Positions 53,565 to 63,414 of a stretch of DNA of 64,000 nt are shown piece by piece. Within the stretch, counting starts at the first letter, position 1, and each line of letters opens with the position of its first letter. The notes under the pieces were generated by a model that worked only from the letters and a program-made list of their open reading frames with translations, searched no databases and was not told the origin of the DNA. The DNA lies in NCBI GenBank assembly GCA_019677205.1, contig JAAMXY010000058.1:1-64000 (forward strand), written 5' to 3'. The stretch comes from Pinguiococcus pyrenoidosus. Its lineage: Eukaryota > Sar > Pinguiophyceae > Pinguiochrysidales > Pinguiochrysidaceae. Position numbers and translations under genes: made by a program.

Positions 53565-54545
53565 CGGCCGAGCACCGAATAACTATCCAGCCTTCTTTTT
53601 TCCACCGATGGTCATACGCGGACGGTGAAGAGGCTCGTGCTGCGCTGCCTTCTGCCCCAGGAGGACCGGACAGATGTTCCGGGTATCACTTCCGTCCTTC
53701 GTGGGAAGGCTTTCTCCTCCACGAATCTCATCGTGGTCATCGTCGTTTTGGAACCCTCGCACGCTCAACAGACACTTGCCGACTGTCCTCACTTGTCAGC
53801 GCGAAGATGTCGGCTACGTCAAGGCAACCAGGCGGATTGCCTTCCTTGGACGGGGTAGCGAGGGCAGTCCTGCGACCCCTCTGCCTTTCACGTCTCCACC
53901 TCGTGCCTTGCATCGAATCTCCAAGTCCAAGTCCAAGTCCAAGTCCACGTCCTTGTTTGACGTCCCTCCGCCGCAACGTAGTCCTTCCTCTCGCGCATCT
54001 CCCTTCTCTAGCTAGGTCTCCTCTTCAAGTCCAAGCCCCTCCCCTTGCCTTCCTGAAGAGTGTTGTTCTAGAATTCTAGGAAGGCCAGCCTTCTCGAAAG
54101 AGCCACCGAGACTCCGGAATATGGATACTGTTCCCTCGGAATCTCTCTCTAGAAGAAGCCAGAGAGACTCCGGAGCACTGTTCCCGAATTCATCGCCGTC
54201 CTTGATTGAGCAGAACTCTTCCGAGTTGAATCGGGCAGATCCTGGGGATTTTTTCGAGCCACGAGGTCGAATCGAAGTTAAACCCCGGAGCGGAGCGGAT
54301 TCCCGAGGAGCAGCGCTGCTGCACCCGCCATAGCACAGCCACCTGGCCACGCTCCCCGGCTGCAGGCCCGGTGCACCGGCTCATTCCAGGTCCGAAGCAG
54401 GTGGTCACCCGGTTTCCCCCACTGTATACGTGGGTTCCGGCCACGCCACAGCCGCAAAAAATGGAGGCGAGAAGGGATCGTAGGCAGATCTTAGTCTACG
54501 CCTCTTGTCGATCCACCCTTCCGAGCGCCGCCTCATTCCGCGCTC
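53565..54545. other. About 1 kb without a recognised gene
   Basis: Frames are open in places but show no domain, and splice structure is not convincing. An AAGTCC hexamer repeat (about five copies) lies at 53921-53952. It presumably holds the BEACH-gene 3' end and the next promoter. Confidence 0.4.
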
Positions 54546-55181
54546 ATGACCATGCGCTGCGAGCGCCGTTCCGAGAGGAGACGAGGCGCGCGGTCCGCGA
54601 GGCCGGAGACGCCGCCTCCGGCCAGCAGAAGCGACGCGTGCGCGGAGGCCGAGGCCGAGGCGGCGTCGGACGACGCTCACGAGGGGTCCGCGAGCTCGGA
54701 TATCTTGGTGCTGTCGGAGTTCGTGGGCGAGGTGTCTGCGCACAGCTTGCGCCGCATCGTGGAGCTGTTCAGCGCGGAGGCGCGCAGTCCGCATCCGGCG
54801 TTCTTCTTGCGCGTGGACGGCGCGCTGCTGGCGTCTCTGCAGCGCAGTCCGGGGCAGCTGGTCACGCTGTTCCACCTGCTGTCCATGACGCACATCTGGG
54901 CGGTGGACACCAGCTCTCTGCACTTCGACGACGCAGAGGTGAAGCGCCGCCTGTGCAGCTCTCTCAGCGTCGTGTTGGCCAGGTCGCGAGTGGCGGTGAT
55001 CGCCGGCGACATGGGCTTCAGCAGCGCCGAGGCAGAAGTGCTGGAGAGGGCCTTGAGCGCGAACTTCGAGCGCAACGCCGCGTTCTTCCAGAGACAGGAT
55101 GTGGCGCAGTCCAGCAGACAAGTGCTGCACGCGGTGCTGGCCGCGCGGCAGCTTCGTCCTTGGATCTCTCCGCCCTGGTGA
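54546..55181 (+). CDS. Unknown single-exon protein, 211 residues
   Basis: Open from an ATG at 54546 to 55181. The first 60 residues are Arg/Pro/Glu/Ala-rich and likely disordered. The rest has leucine-rich alternating segments: ILVLSEFVGEVSAHSLRRIV, ALLASLQRSPGQLVTLFHLL, HIWAVDTSSLHFDDAEVKRR, SVVLARSRVAVIAGDMGFSS and VLERALSANFERNAAFF. Spacing of about 25-28 residues could be leucine-rich-repeat-like, as in LRR proteins where each unit carries an 'asn/cys ladder', but the match is weak. Strong protein-like character and GC-biased third positions suggest a real gene. No function proposed. Confidence 0.55.
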   Translation: MTMRCERRSERRRGARSARPETPPPASRSDACAEAEAEAASDDAHEGSASSDILVLSEFVGEVSAHSLRRIVELFSAEARSPHPAFFLRVDGALLASLQRSPGQLVTLFHLLSMTHIWAVDTSSLHFDDAEVKRRLCSSLSVVLARSRVAVIAGDMGFSSAEAEVLERALSANFERNAAFFQRQDVAQSSRQVLHAVLAARQLRPWISPPW

Positions 55182-55575
55182 CGGCGCGACAACCCTAGAG
55201 AGAGGCTGCGCAGACGGTGTCGAAAGCGCTGCTGGAGCGCAAAAGTTTTGGCGTCTGGCGAAGTCGGTCTAGAAAGAGAGAAAAGAGAGACACAGAGAGA
55301 GATCAAGAGAGACGCAGAGAGAGGAAAGCATGAGAAGACGCACGAAGAGAGGCGGAATTCTTCAATGCGCTTTGGCCTTCTTTCTGGCTTCCCTTCGGCA
55401 GCATTCAGTCCACTCCTTGCGAGAACAGCTCTGCGACGCCCTTTCCACCACGCCCACACCATCGCGATTCCAAGGCCTTCTGGCGGCGCTTTCGGCCCAA
55501 AAGCCAAGTCCATCGCCGCGGAGCTGAAGATGTGAGTCACTCGGTACGCCAGTGTCTCTCGGCGCTTCGACGACG

Positions 55576-56547
55576 TCAGCAGTGGAGGTCGTCAGCTCCC
55601 CATCGGCTTTTCTCGCTCCGCTCGTCGCACTCGAAAGGGTCGCGCAGCGCATGGTCGTCTCGACGGAAGCAGCAAAGCGCGAGTCGAACGCAAGCGTTCC
55701 GCGCCCTTGGCGAAGCTCGCCGCTGTCCCCACCCATCCCAACGCGAACACTTTCGGCTCAGAAGCGCCGCTGCTGCGCTGCCCTCCGCTGTCGAAGTCGC
55801 GTCTGCGTATCCACGTTCTTTGGGCAAAGCGTCTTCCAAGCTATCCAGCTTCCCCTGGGCTGCAGCGCTCCGCAGCAAGGCCTCGAGGTCGGGCGGCTTG
55901 AGCTCCAAAGCTTTCGAGCAGTCGCTCACGGTGGCGTGATCGTCATGCTGCGCCATCGCACCGGCGCCTCGATTACTATGCAGAGCAGCGATGCGCTCTG
56001 TGAGCTCCGGAAGCCTCTCATCTTCTTCCTTTTCCTCGTTCTTCTTCTTCTTCTTCTTCTTCAGCTGGTCGTCCCCCGCAGCGTCGGCGGCCGCCTCGCT
56101 CTCCGGCGTCGCCCCGGAATCCACCGGCGTCGCCTCGGCGCCCCCCGCCGCCTCGGACCCCAGCGAGGCTCGGGCCTCCTCTAGCACGGCGATGGCCGGG
56201 GTGTGGCGCTCCAGTACAGCCCTCCGCCCTGGCGATGTCCGCGCCCGCAACAAGCGAGAGCGGGTCGGGAGCACCTGGCGGGCAGGCAGACGCGGCCGTT
56301 GTATTGGTGTGGAGACGGCACGCGGAACCCGGACTTTCCCGGGATCAAGCAGGCCATTGGCCCGTGGCGACGTTCCCTTGGATCCGGCTCCGGGACTGGC
56401 AAACCTGTTTTCGGGGACATCTGGACAAGAGGCCAACCAAAGCGTGGTCTTGCCGTCGAAGACGTCGTTCATTGGCCGAATCTGCGCTGGCGAATGAGGT
56501 CTAGCCCCCACCATATGCCAGCAGAGCTGTCGACTTGCATTCCACAT
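55576..56547 (-). CDS. Doubtful gene with one TPR-like segment
   Basis: The frame is open through this interval, but only the part from about 56220 to 55818 looks like protein. It contains a poly-Lys run followed by Glu (from an AAG repeat), then ERIAALHSNRGAGAMAQ, then DCSKALELKPPDLEALLRSA, then KLDSLEDALPK. That is a TTC1/STI1-like TPR pair in which some consensus residues (the usual tyrosines and glycines) are lost. No matching C-terminal exon was found on either side. It may be a real gene with unseen exons, or a decaying copy. The extent given is that of the open frame, not a proven gene. Confidence 0.3.
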   Translation of the reverse strand: MWNASRQLCWHMVGARPHSPAQIRPMNDVFDGKTTLWLASCPDVPENRFASPGAGSKGTSPRANGLLDPGKVRVPRAVSTPIQRPRLPARQVLPTRSRLLRARTSPGRRAVLERHTPAIAVLEEARASLGSEAAGGAEATPVDSGATPESEAAADAAGDDQLKKKKKKKNEEKEEDERLPELTERIAALHSNRGAGAMAQHDDHATVSDCSKALELKPPDLEALLRSAAAQGKLDSLEDALPKERGYADATSTAEGSAAAALLSRKCSRWDGWGQRRASPRARNACVRLALCCFRRDDHALRDPFECDERSEKSRWGADDLHC

Positions 56548-57104
56548 CCGAGTTGCAGGGCTTTGGTGACCGATTGTGGAGCGAGGTCAACCGGCAAGTC
56601 TTGATTGAGCTCGAACTCGGGGTTCGGGAGTGGAGAAGACCGTTCGGAGTGGTTTCGGGAATCCGATCATGACGTCACCGGTGTAGAACCACCGCATTCG
56701 AATTCTGAATTCTGCAGTCGCACGGTACCTTCCAGAAGCGGTTGGGGACCCGTCACCAGCTTTCGTTGCTTGCTGCCATCTGGACTGCCTCCCCGGACAA
56801 GCGGTCGGCCGAGACAGGTCACACGCAGGAAAGACATCGTGTGCCGAGAACGTGCATGCCGCCAACCCGTCGTCTATGTCGAAGCCCCACCCGTCAACTG
56901 ATGCGTCAGATGTGACGGTCACTGTGTTGTGGCCTGGTGTCTCGCGACACACACATGACGTCTGTGCTAATTATGCTTTGCGTTCTCGGTTGGTCTTTTG
57001 GCTCGCAACGTACGGCTGGGAAAAGATCCCCAACGAAAACCGGTTTGTCTGACTCCACTCTTTCCATCCTTTGACGTGGCTGAGTACGCAGTTTTAGACG
57101 TTTC
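56548..57104. other. Spacer without recognised gene
   Basis: No exon recognised. It lies 5' of the S21 gene and leads into an AT-rich island. Confidence 0.35.
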
Positions 57105-57180
57105 AGCTCATCTACTTATAAAATATGAAATTATTATTGTATTTATATTCATAAGTGTTAATTATAATATGTATGTGAAA
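57105..57180. promoter_or_regulatory. AT-rich island upstream of plastid S21 gene
   Basis: An AT-rich block (AAATTATTATTGTATTTATA near 57128) ends about 70 bases before the S21 ATG. On the other side lies the doubtful minus-strand TPR gene, so divergence is probable but not proven. Confidence 0.5.
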
Positions 57181-57248
57181 CGCTTTGGACGCAGTTGAGG
57201 TTTACCTCGGCGCAGACGTCGTCTTTAACGCCGACGCTTTCGTGAAGC

Positions 57249-57732
57249 ATGAGAGTCTTTCTTCTTCTGGTGGCCTTTCTAGCGCTCGCGCGCGCCTTCG
57301 TGCCGCCGGTGAAGCCCGTGGCGCCCAAGACCGCGGTGCGTCATCGCCTTTTCTCCCCTGTCTTCTCGATTTCGCCGAGCTTCGCGTTCTTCTCAGGGTC
57401 AGATCCCCGAAAGCGCCGCTTTTGTTCCCGTGCTTCCCCGCGGAATTCCTCTGTTGGGAGAGGAGAGCAGAAGCTAACCCTCGAATTTGCGACTCTTGTT
57501 GTCTGTGCAGCTGAACGTCGTGAAAGTCAATGTGGGTGAAGAGGAGCCCATCGAAGACGCTCTGCGTCGCTTCAAGCGCGCCGTCCTGCGCTCTGGGCAC
57601 ATGCAGCTGCTCCGGCGCCGCCGCACTTTCGAGAAGAACCCGGAGCGCAAGAAGCGCCTGCGTCAAGAGAGAGACCGCGTGGACCGCATCATGACGCTGA
57701 AGAACCAGAAGTACAAGGTCTACTACAAGTGA
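57249..57732 (+). CDS. RPS21: Plastid ribosomal protein bS21
   Basis: Two exons, 57249-57335 and 57511-57732, join in phase 0 to give 102 residues. Exon 1 is the presequence alone: MRVFLLLVAFLALARAFVPP, a signal peptide with an ARAFVPP cleavage motif for the secondary plastid. Exon 2 is the bacterial-type S21 core: VNVGEEEPIEDALRRFKRAV, the arginine-rich RRRRTFEKNPERKKRLRQER and a basic C-terminus. S21 binds the platform of the 30S subunit and helps start translation. The targeting peptide being on its own exon fits acquisition of targeting by exon addition. Its stop is only 16 bases from the stop of the convergent pseudouridine synthase gene. Confidence 0.93.
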
Positions 57733-57748
57733 ACTCGCGGGTAGTTCC

Positions 57749-60472
57749 TTACTCGGCACTGCTGCGCAAGTAGCCACGGAAGCCGCTGTCGGCGCGCAAA
57801 GTAAGCAGTGGCGTTTTGGTGGCACTGGGAGACTCCACATGCGCGCGCAACTCGTCAGTCATGTCCAGCCCCGGCGCCTTCGCCTTGCCTTTCGGCGACG
57901 CCACGGGGATCACCAGCTCCTCGGCGTGCAAGAACATGCGGAACACCTCGCGGTCCACTCTGCATTTGGTACGGGGAAAACCGTGCAAAAGGTTGAGACA
58001 CTCTCTCGTGTTTCTCATTTGGACGGCGCAAGAAAGGCAGTGGCGCCATGGTGGGGAGCGAGAGGATGGTGAAGCACTTACGGGTAGCCATACGTGGCGT
58101 CGCCGACGATGGGATGGCCGATGGACGCCATGTGGAGTCGAAGCTGATGCCGCCGGCCCGTCTCCGGCTTGAGCCGCATGAGCGTCACCTTGCTGCGGTA
58201 CACCGGACCCGGAAGGCTGCAGATCCCGTGCGCCACAACGGAGGCGAGCGTCTTCACCGCCTTCGCGCTCGGCGGGATCTCCTTCGGGTCTGCCTGTGGA
58301 GGCGCCCAGACCATGCCAAAGCCGTCCTCGGGATCCTCGTTGGGATACACAAAGCCCTCCAGCGTAAGCGGCGGCTGGTTCTCCCGAGACGCCGCCTGGC
58401 CTTCCTTGTGCACGTGGTCGTTCACGTGCCCGTGCACGAGGGCCATGTAGGTTTTGCTCACGGTCCGCTCCGCAAACGCCTTGCACACATGGGCGGTCGC
58501 TGCCTTCTGCAGTCCAAACACCACGACCCCCGACGTCGCATAGTCCAACTGATGGCAAGGCCGGATGGTGGCATCCTCGCCGTACAGGCTCTTGACGTAG
58601 CACGCACAGGACACCTCCTCGGCGAAGCGCGCATTCGTCCTCTGCCCACTTCGGTCCACGCGAAAGTCCAGCATCGTATCGAATGGCTTGTCCAGCACCA
58701 AGAGCTGCTCATCCCGGAACAAGACGCGGAACTGTTGTTCCCAGAAGCCCAGCTGCTCCGAGGTCACGTTGATCGCTTTCTGTCTATCTCTCATCACGTG
58801 ATCCGCGAAGAACCGAATCTGAGCGAAGCGGCGCATCGCGCCGGATAGCGACGAGCCCCATTCAAGGGATGGCCCGTCTCTAGCACGATGCTTATCGCCA
58901 TGGTCATTCCCATCACCGTGGCCATTCCCATCGCCGTGGCTATTCCTATCGCCGTGGCCATCCCCATCGCCGTGGCTATTCCTATCGCCGTGGCTATTCC
59001 TATCGCCGTGGCTATCCCCATCGCTATCCCTATCCCCGATGCTGTCCCTATCCCCGATGCTTCCTATGATCGTCTCAATCATTTCGACGCTGTAGCCAAA
59101 GTCCTTCAGGCGCTCCTCGAACAGAGGAGACAGGCCCTCCTCCTGCTTCACACCTGGATCCGGCGACTCCGTGCTACTCTCCCGCCACCATGGGCCCTTC
59201 GACGATGCCTCTCGTGCGCCCGCTGCGTCCTCCCCAGGAAAGCGGATGCTTTGCGCATGGAGGCCGATGCTCTTGCTGCTGCCGCCTGCTTTGGCTTCCG
59301 CCCGTCGGGTGGCGACGTCTTGCTCCTCCAGGGCGTCGACGATCGCCACGTCTTGCTCCACCAGGCGCTCGTACATGCCGTCGTGAACAGCCGGCGCTCC
59401 AAGCGCGGCGAACTGTGCACGAATCTGGTGCGTCCTGCCGGTCTCCAGCAGCACTTCGCTCTCGAACCGACCGTCGCCCAAGGGCCTGCACGCCTCGACC
59501 ACTAAGCTGCACAGCTTCCAGCTCCACGCCTGCATCCACGCCGGCGGCAACGCAAGGTCTGCGGACCGCAGAATCTGGGCGCCAGGCCCAAAGACGCGGT
59601 CAAAGGCCTCGCGAGCAGAGGCGTCCAGCATCTCGTGCGCGACTCGGCCCGGGTTTACCGGCTCCCGCGTCAGCACCAGGTACTTCTTGTGCACTTTGCC
59701 AGCCATCTGCCAATCCCGGAAGGCGTTCTGAGCGTCCCGAGACCTCGCCAGCACAATGACGCCCGAGGTGACGGTGTCCAGGCGGTGGCATGCCAGTAGC
59801 GCATCCCGCTCTGCAAGAAGACGATCCAGTCAGATACCCGCCCAGTTTCTTTGTGGCTTCGACCGCGGCTACTTTTTTGCACTGCGGAAGTCCCTGGACG
59901 TTCGCGCCATACATACCTAGCTTCAGGGCGGCGGCGGTGCAGGCGCCGACCCACTCTCTGGCGTTGCTCACGTGGGCCTGGGAGGGCAGGAAGGCCGGCT
60001 TGTCCACCACGACGAAGGCCTCATCGGCCAGCAAGATGCGCTCCCCGCTGCCAAAGCCCTTATCTCGACACGCCGAGAAGCGCACAGGTTCCGGGTACAC
60101 GCGCAGCGCCGTGCCGGCCTCCAGGACGCCAGAGCTCCAGGCCTCTCTCACCATCTGATCTGCTTTGCGGCGCTTCCGGCGGTTTCGAGCCTGCGTGGGC
60201 GTCAGTTTCCGCATTGGGCGACTGTCCAAAGTGTCCTCCAGCCGTCTCCACTTCACAGGGCCACTGGGCACTCGTAGCCACACGGCGCCCAGGCGCAGCA
60301 ACTCGTCAATGTCGCGGACAGACTGCTGCAGCTCCCGCTGCAACAGCGGGCGCAAGCGCTGCGGGCCCGGGAAAGGGCCCAGGTACACCACCTTGGGCAC
60401 CGCGAGCGCCTCAGCGCGCCAGCTGCAGCGCAGGGCGGCTAAGGACGCGAGCACGCGCCACATGCGGCGCAT
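57749..60472 (-). CDS. Double pseudouridine synthase (two RluA-family domains)
   Basis: Start at 60472 ([16 protein letters not shown]). A possible signal-like N-terminus is followed by an S4-like region and the first RluA domain: [20 protein letters not shown], then across an intron (about 59925-59818) [17 protein letters not shown] with the catalytic Asp, then [15 protein letters not shown] linker follows with Gly-Asp-His-Asn repeats. The second domain has [20 protein letters not shown], then [17 protein letters not shown] with catalytic Asp (Gln replaces the usual Arg, as in RPUSD1-like enzymes), then [20 protein letters not shown] and [13 protein letters not shown] in the last exon. Stop at 57749. 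RluA enzymes convert uridine to pseudouridine in rRNA, tRNA or mRNA. Two complete catalytic domains in one chain is unusual. It may be organelle-targeted. Confidence 0.88.
58880..59055 (-). repeat. 18-base coding repeat in the synthase linker
   Basis: About eight copies of an 18-base unit (plus strand GTGGCTATTCCTATCGCC and variants), encoding a Gly-Asp-(Arg/Gly)-Asn-(Ser/Gly)-His type hexapeptide between the two RluA domains. Downstream copies shorten to 12-base units. Confidence 0.85.
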
Positions 60473-60514
60473 CCTGGCGCTCTCGAGGGGTTCAAGGGCG
60501 CCCAAGGCAAGTTG

Positions 60515-60695
60515 AGGTGACACCTGCGGGCGCAGGCCAAGATCGGCCTTCTGGCTTCTACCTGCGGGCGCGTGGGGCGACGGCGCGTGCTTCAACGGAA
60601 CACCTGCGGGCGTACCCGTGGAGATCCCTGTGTACCTGCGGGCGTACATGTGGAGATCCCTGCGTACCTGCGGGCGTGGCAGCTCGCGAGAAGCC
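60515..60695. repeat. Dispersed ACCTGCGGGCG repeats in a divergent promoter
   Basis: At least five copies of ACCTGCGGGCG occur within about 160 bases, some inside a longer tandem unit that includes GTGGAGATCCCTG. They lie between the starts of the pseudouridine synthase (60472, minus) and the K+ channel (60876, plus). Confidence 0.75.
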
Positions 60696-60875
60696 TGAAG
60701 CGGGAACTCCGGACGGGTCCGTGTCGCGCCATTTCCCACGGGGTGTCGCGCGCGTCAGCTGCGCGGCGGCTTAGGAACACCGAAGGCCGTTGACGCCGGC
60801 GTCGGCGAGAACGCAGTGGCCTGAAACTTCCGCCGCAGAGCATCAGCTGTACTCCGCAAGAGCTGGTGGGCAGCA

Positions 60876-62636
60876 ATGCGGCGAGCAATCGCCACCTTGG
60901 CAGCGCTTCTGCTGTGCTGTAGCACAGCTTCCAGCTTGCGACGGGGCTGCGGAGGGGTCCATCTGCAGGTTTTCCAGACCCGACAGCTCGGTACGTCGCG
61001 GAGAAGGCCAGGGGATGCAAGGCATAGGGAGCCTTGGGATGAGGGTGCTCGCTTGGGGCTGCTGCGAGGTCCGGTATCGCTGCTAGCCCAGAGGCCAAGT
61101 GTTGAAGTTCGCGACACCTTCGCAGGTCAGCGGACTTTGGCAAAGAGGGAGAGAGACGCCAAGTTCCGCCGACGAGTGCTGCAGCGCATTCGGAGGAGCT
61201 CCCTCGGCGAGCAGGGCCGCGACATCCGCAGCGTCAGCGACGAGACCAAGGCAGTGGTGCTGAGGTAAGATCCGCGGCTGGAGGCCTGGCGCGAAGCGAA
61301 GGCGCTTCATCGACGGACGTCTGCACCTTGTGCCAAGGGAGAATATGCTGCCCACGGTGCAAGACCTGTCTGGCAAGATCTCATTGGGCGTTGGGGCCGC
61401 CGTCGTGGCCGCTCTGTTGAGTAGTGCGGCGCTCCTGGAGCGCTTGGAAGGTGCGGTGCCTCGTCCGTTTCCTTCCAACCCGGCATGCTGCCCGCTTCGG
61501 CTGCGCTGACGCGAGTCTTGGCGCCGCGCCGCTCCGCTAGGCATCAGCTTTGACGATAGCCTGTACATGGCGATTACCATCATGACCACGGTGAGCGCTG
61601 CGGCAAGGTCGAGAGGCCTGGGGAAAGGTGGAGATGACTCATCCGCTGGCGCGCAGGCTGGCTTTGGAGATGTGGCTCCGTCGACGCCCACGTCACGAGT
61701 TGTTGTGGCGGTCTTGAGCTTCGCCGGCATCGGGTTGGTCGGAACGCTTGCCGGCGCCTTGGTGAGCTGTGTATCTTCTGCAGCAGTTGGAAGCGCCGCC
61801 TGACTCGGCATCTCAACGGAAGATGTCCGAATACGTTCACAAGAGGGAACTGAAGCTGCAGACGCTGCGCCTCCCGTACGGCGCCAAACCAGGCGCCATC
61901 TGGGGCTCTCGGCAGGGCAGCTATGCGCAGCGGAGGTGAGTGCTGGAGCTGGCCTTACATGCATCAGCATGGAACGCCGTGAAAAGGGTGCATCACGAGC
62001 CCCCCTCGTCACACCCTCCTACGCAACTTCGACCCAAGGTGGATGCGCTTCATCAACAGCGCCGGCGGCGCCACGTATCGGATATGGGCCTTTACGGGCA
62101 GCGCTCTGCTCCGCATCATCCTGATCGGCACCGTCGGCCTGCGGCTCTTCGAGCCGCAACTGTCCTGGGGCGACGCGGTGTATTTGGCCATCTCGGCCAC
62201 CTCCACGGTGGGCCTGGGAGACATCGTGGCGCTCAGCCACCCGGGTCGGCTGTTCCTGGCGGTGTACGGCCTGTTCGGCTGTCTGGCGCTGGGCCAGCTG
62301 GTGGCCGCGGTGGCGCTCACGCCGCTGACCAAGCAGCGCGAGAAGGCGCAGAGCAAGGTGCTGGAGAACTTCCGCACGGCCATGACCCCGGAGCTCATGC
62401 AGCAGATGTGCAACGGCGCGCAAGTGCGGCGCCTGGGCCTGTCAGCTGACCCCACGCGCATCTCGCGCAGCGAGTTCATCCTCCTGCTGCTGCTCCAGCA
62501 GGGCAAGATCAACGAGGACGACCTGCGGGCGTGCAGAGACACCTTCGACCTGCTGGACACGGACGCCAACGGCTTCTTGTCCCAGTTGGATGTCGAGCTG
62601 CAGGCGGAACGGATCAAGCTTTCCATGGAATTGTGA
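60876..62636 (+). CDS. TPK: Two-pore potassium channel (TPK/KCO type) with EF-hand and signal peptide
   Basis: Exons 60876-60990, 61126-61264, 61338-61450, 61541-61590, 61657-61761, 61784-61935 and 62039-62636 all close in phase: 423 residues. The N-terminus MRRAIATLAALLLCCSTASS is a signal peptide, so the channel enters the secretory or plastid route. The first pore is ITIMTT joined across an intron to AGFGDVAP (filter TTAGFGD). The second pore is AISATSTVGLGDIVA (filter TVGLGD). Each is flanked by hydrophobic helices. One EF-hand (DLLDTDANGFLSQLDVE) lies near the C-terminus. Plant TPKs have this layout and act at the vacuole or thylakoid. The basic stretch after the signal peptide is unusual for a plasma-membrane channel. 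Confidence 0.9.
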
Positions 62637-63327
62637 TGAAGCCCAGCGAGCGTTCTTTGACTTTCTCGGTGTCCTCCCGCCGACGGAATTCTACGAAAGC
62701 ACCTCAGTTCGGCAGACTCCGCGCTCGTCCAGACGACCGGCCAACGCCAGCGTTGGCCCACAAGAGGAACGGTAGGATAGCCCTGCAAATACATTTTCGT
62801 GGGATTGGTGTAGGAAGAATAGTTTTGAGAGCGATCATTGGTGCGCTGTCGCTGGCATCATCGCGCTGTTTGGATAGCCGTGCAAACAATTGGCTGGAAG
62901 GGCATCATTCGAGCGGACGTTTGGTCACCTGCAGCCAGTTGGATGAATCGAGTGAGTCGACTTCAAACACGTTTTGGCAAGTGCACGAGCCGCATGGAAA
63001 TGACCCTATTAACCTATCATATATTCAAGTTGTTGGCAAGCAGGGCTGCAGTATGACGCAAGGTACCCAATCATTTCCCCCCCGCTTCGCACGTCGAGTG
63101 ACGGAGGAAGTAACAGCCAATTGGGGGAAGGCTGTGGCGCTGTGCGGCTATCCGTCGCATACCTACACATGCACAGTATGGTTGACCAGGCAATCTCGAG
63201 GCGCTCACTGGCCCATTGGCTGCAGACTGCACAGCCAACCAACAAGCGACGCCTCTCTCCCTCTCTCGCAACGCCGCGCGCTTCGCACGCTTTGTACAGC
63301 GGCCGCAGGCGCCGCTGCGCCGCCCAT
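62637..63327. other. Spacer before the second assembly gap
   Basis: No convincing exon. A CCCATTGGCTGCAG (CCAAT-type) lies near 63208. Sequence becomes more GC-rich towards the gap. Confidence 0.35.
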
Positions 63328-63413
63328 NNNNNNNNNNNNNNNNNNNNNNNNNNNNNNNNNNNNNNNNNNNNNNNNNNNNNNNNNNNNNNNNNNNNNNNNN
63401 NNNNNNNNNNNNN
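63328..63413. other. Assembly gap (86 N)
   Basis: A run of N; true length unknown. Confidence 0.95.
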
Positions 63414-63414
63414 C

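Noticed and set aside
60592-60739. N-terminal extension of the pseudouridine synthase through the ACCTGCGGGCG repeats
   Set aside because: Open by chance because of the repeats. The ATG at 60472 begins a hydrophobic, targeting-like sequence and is preferred.
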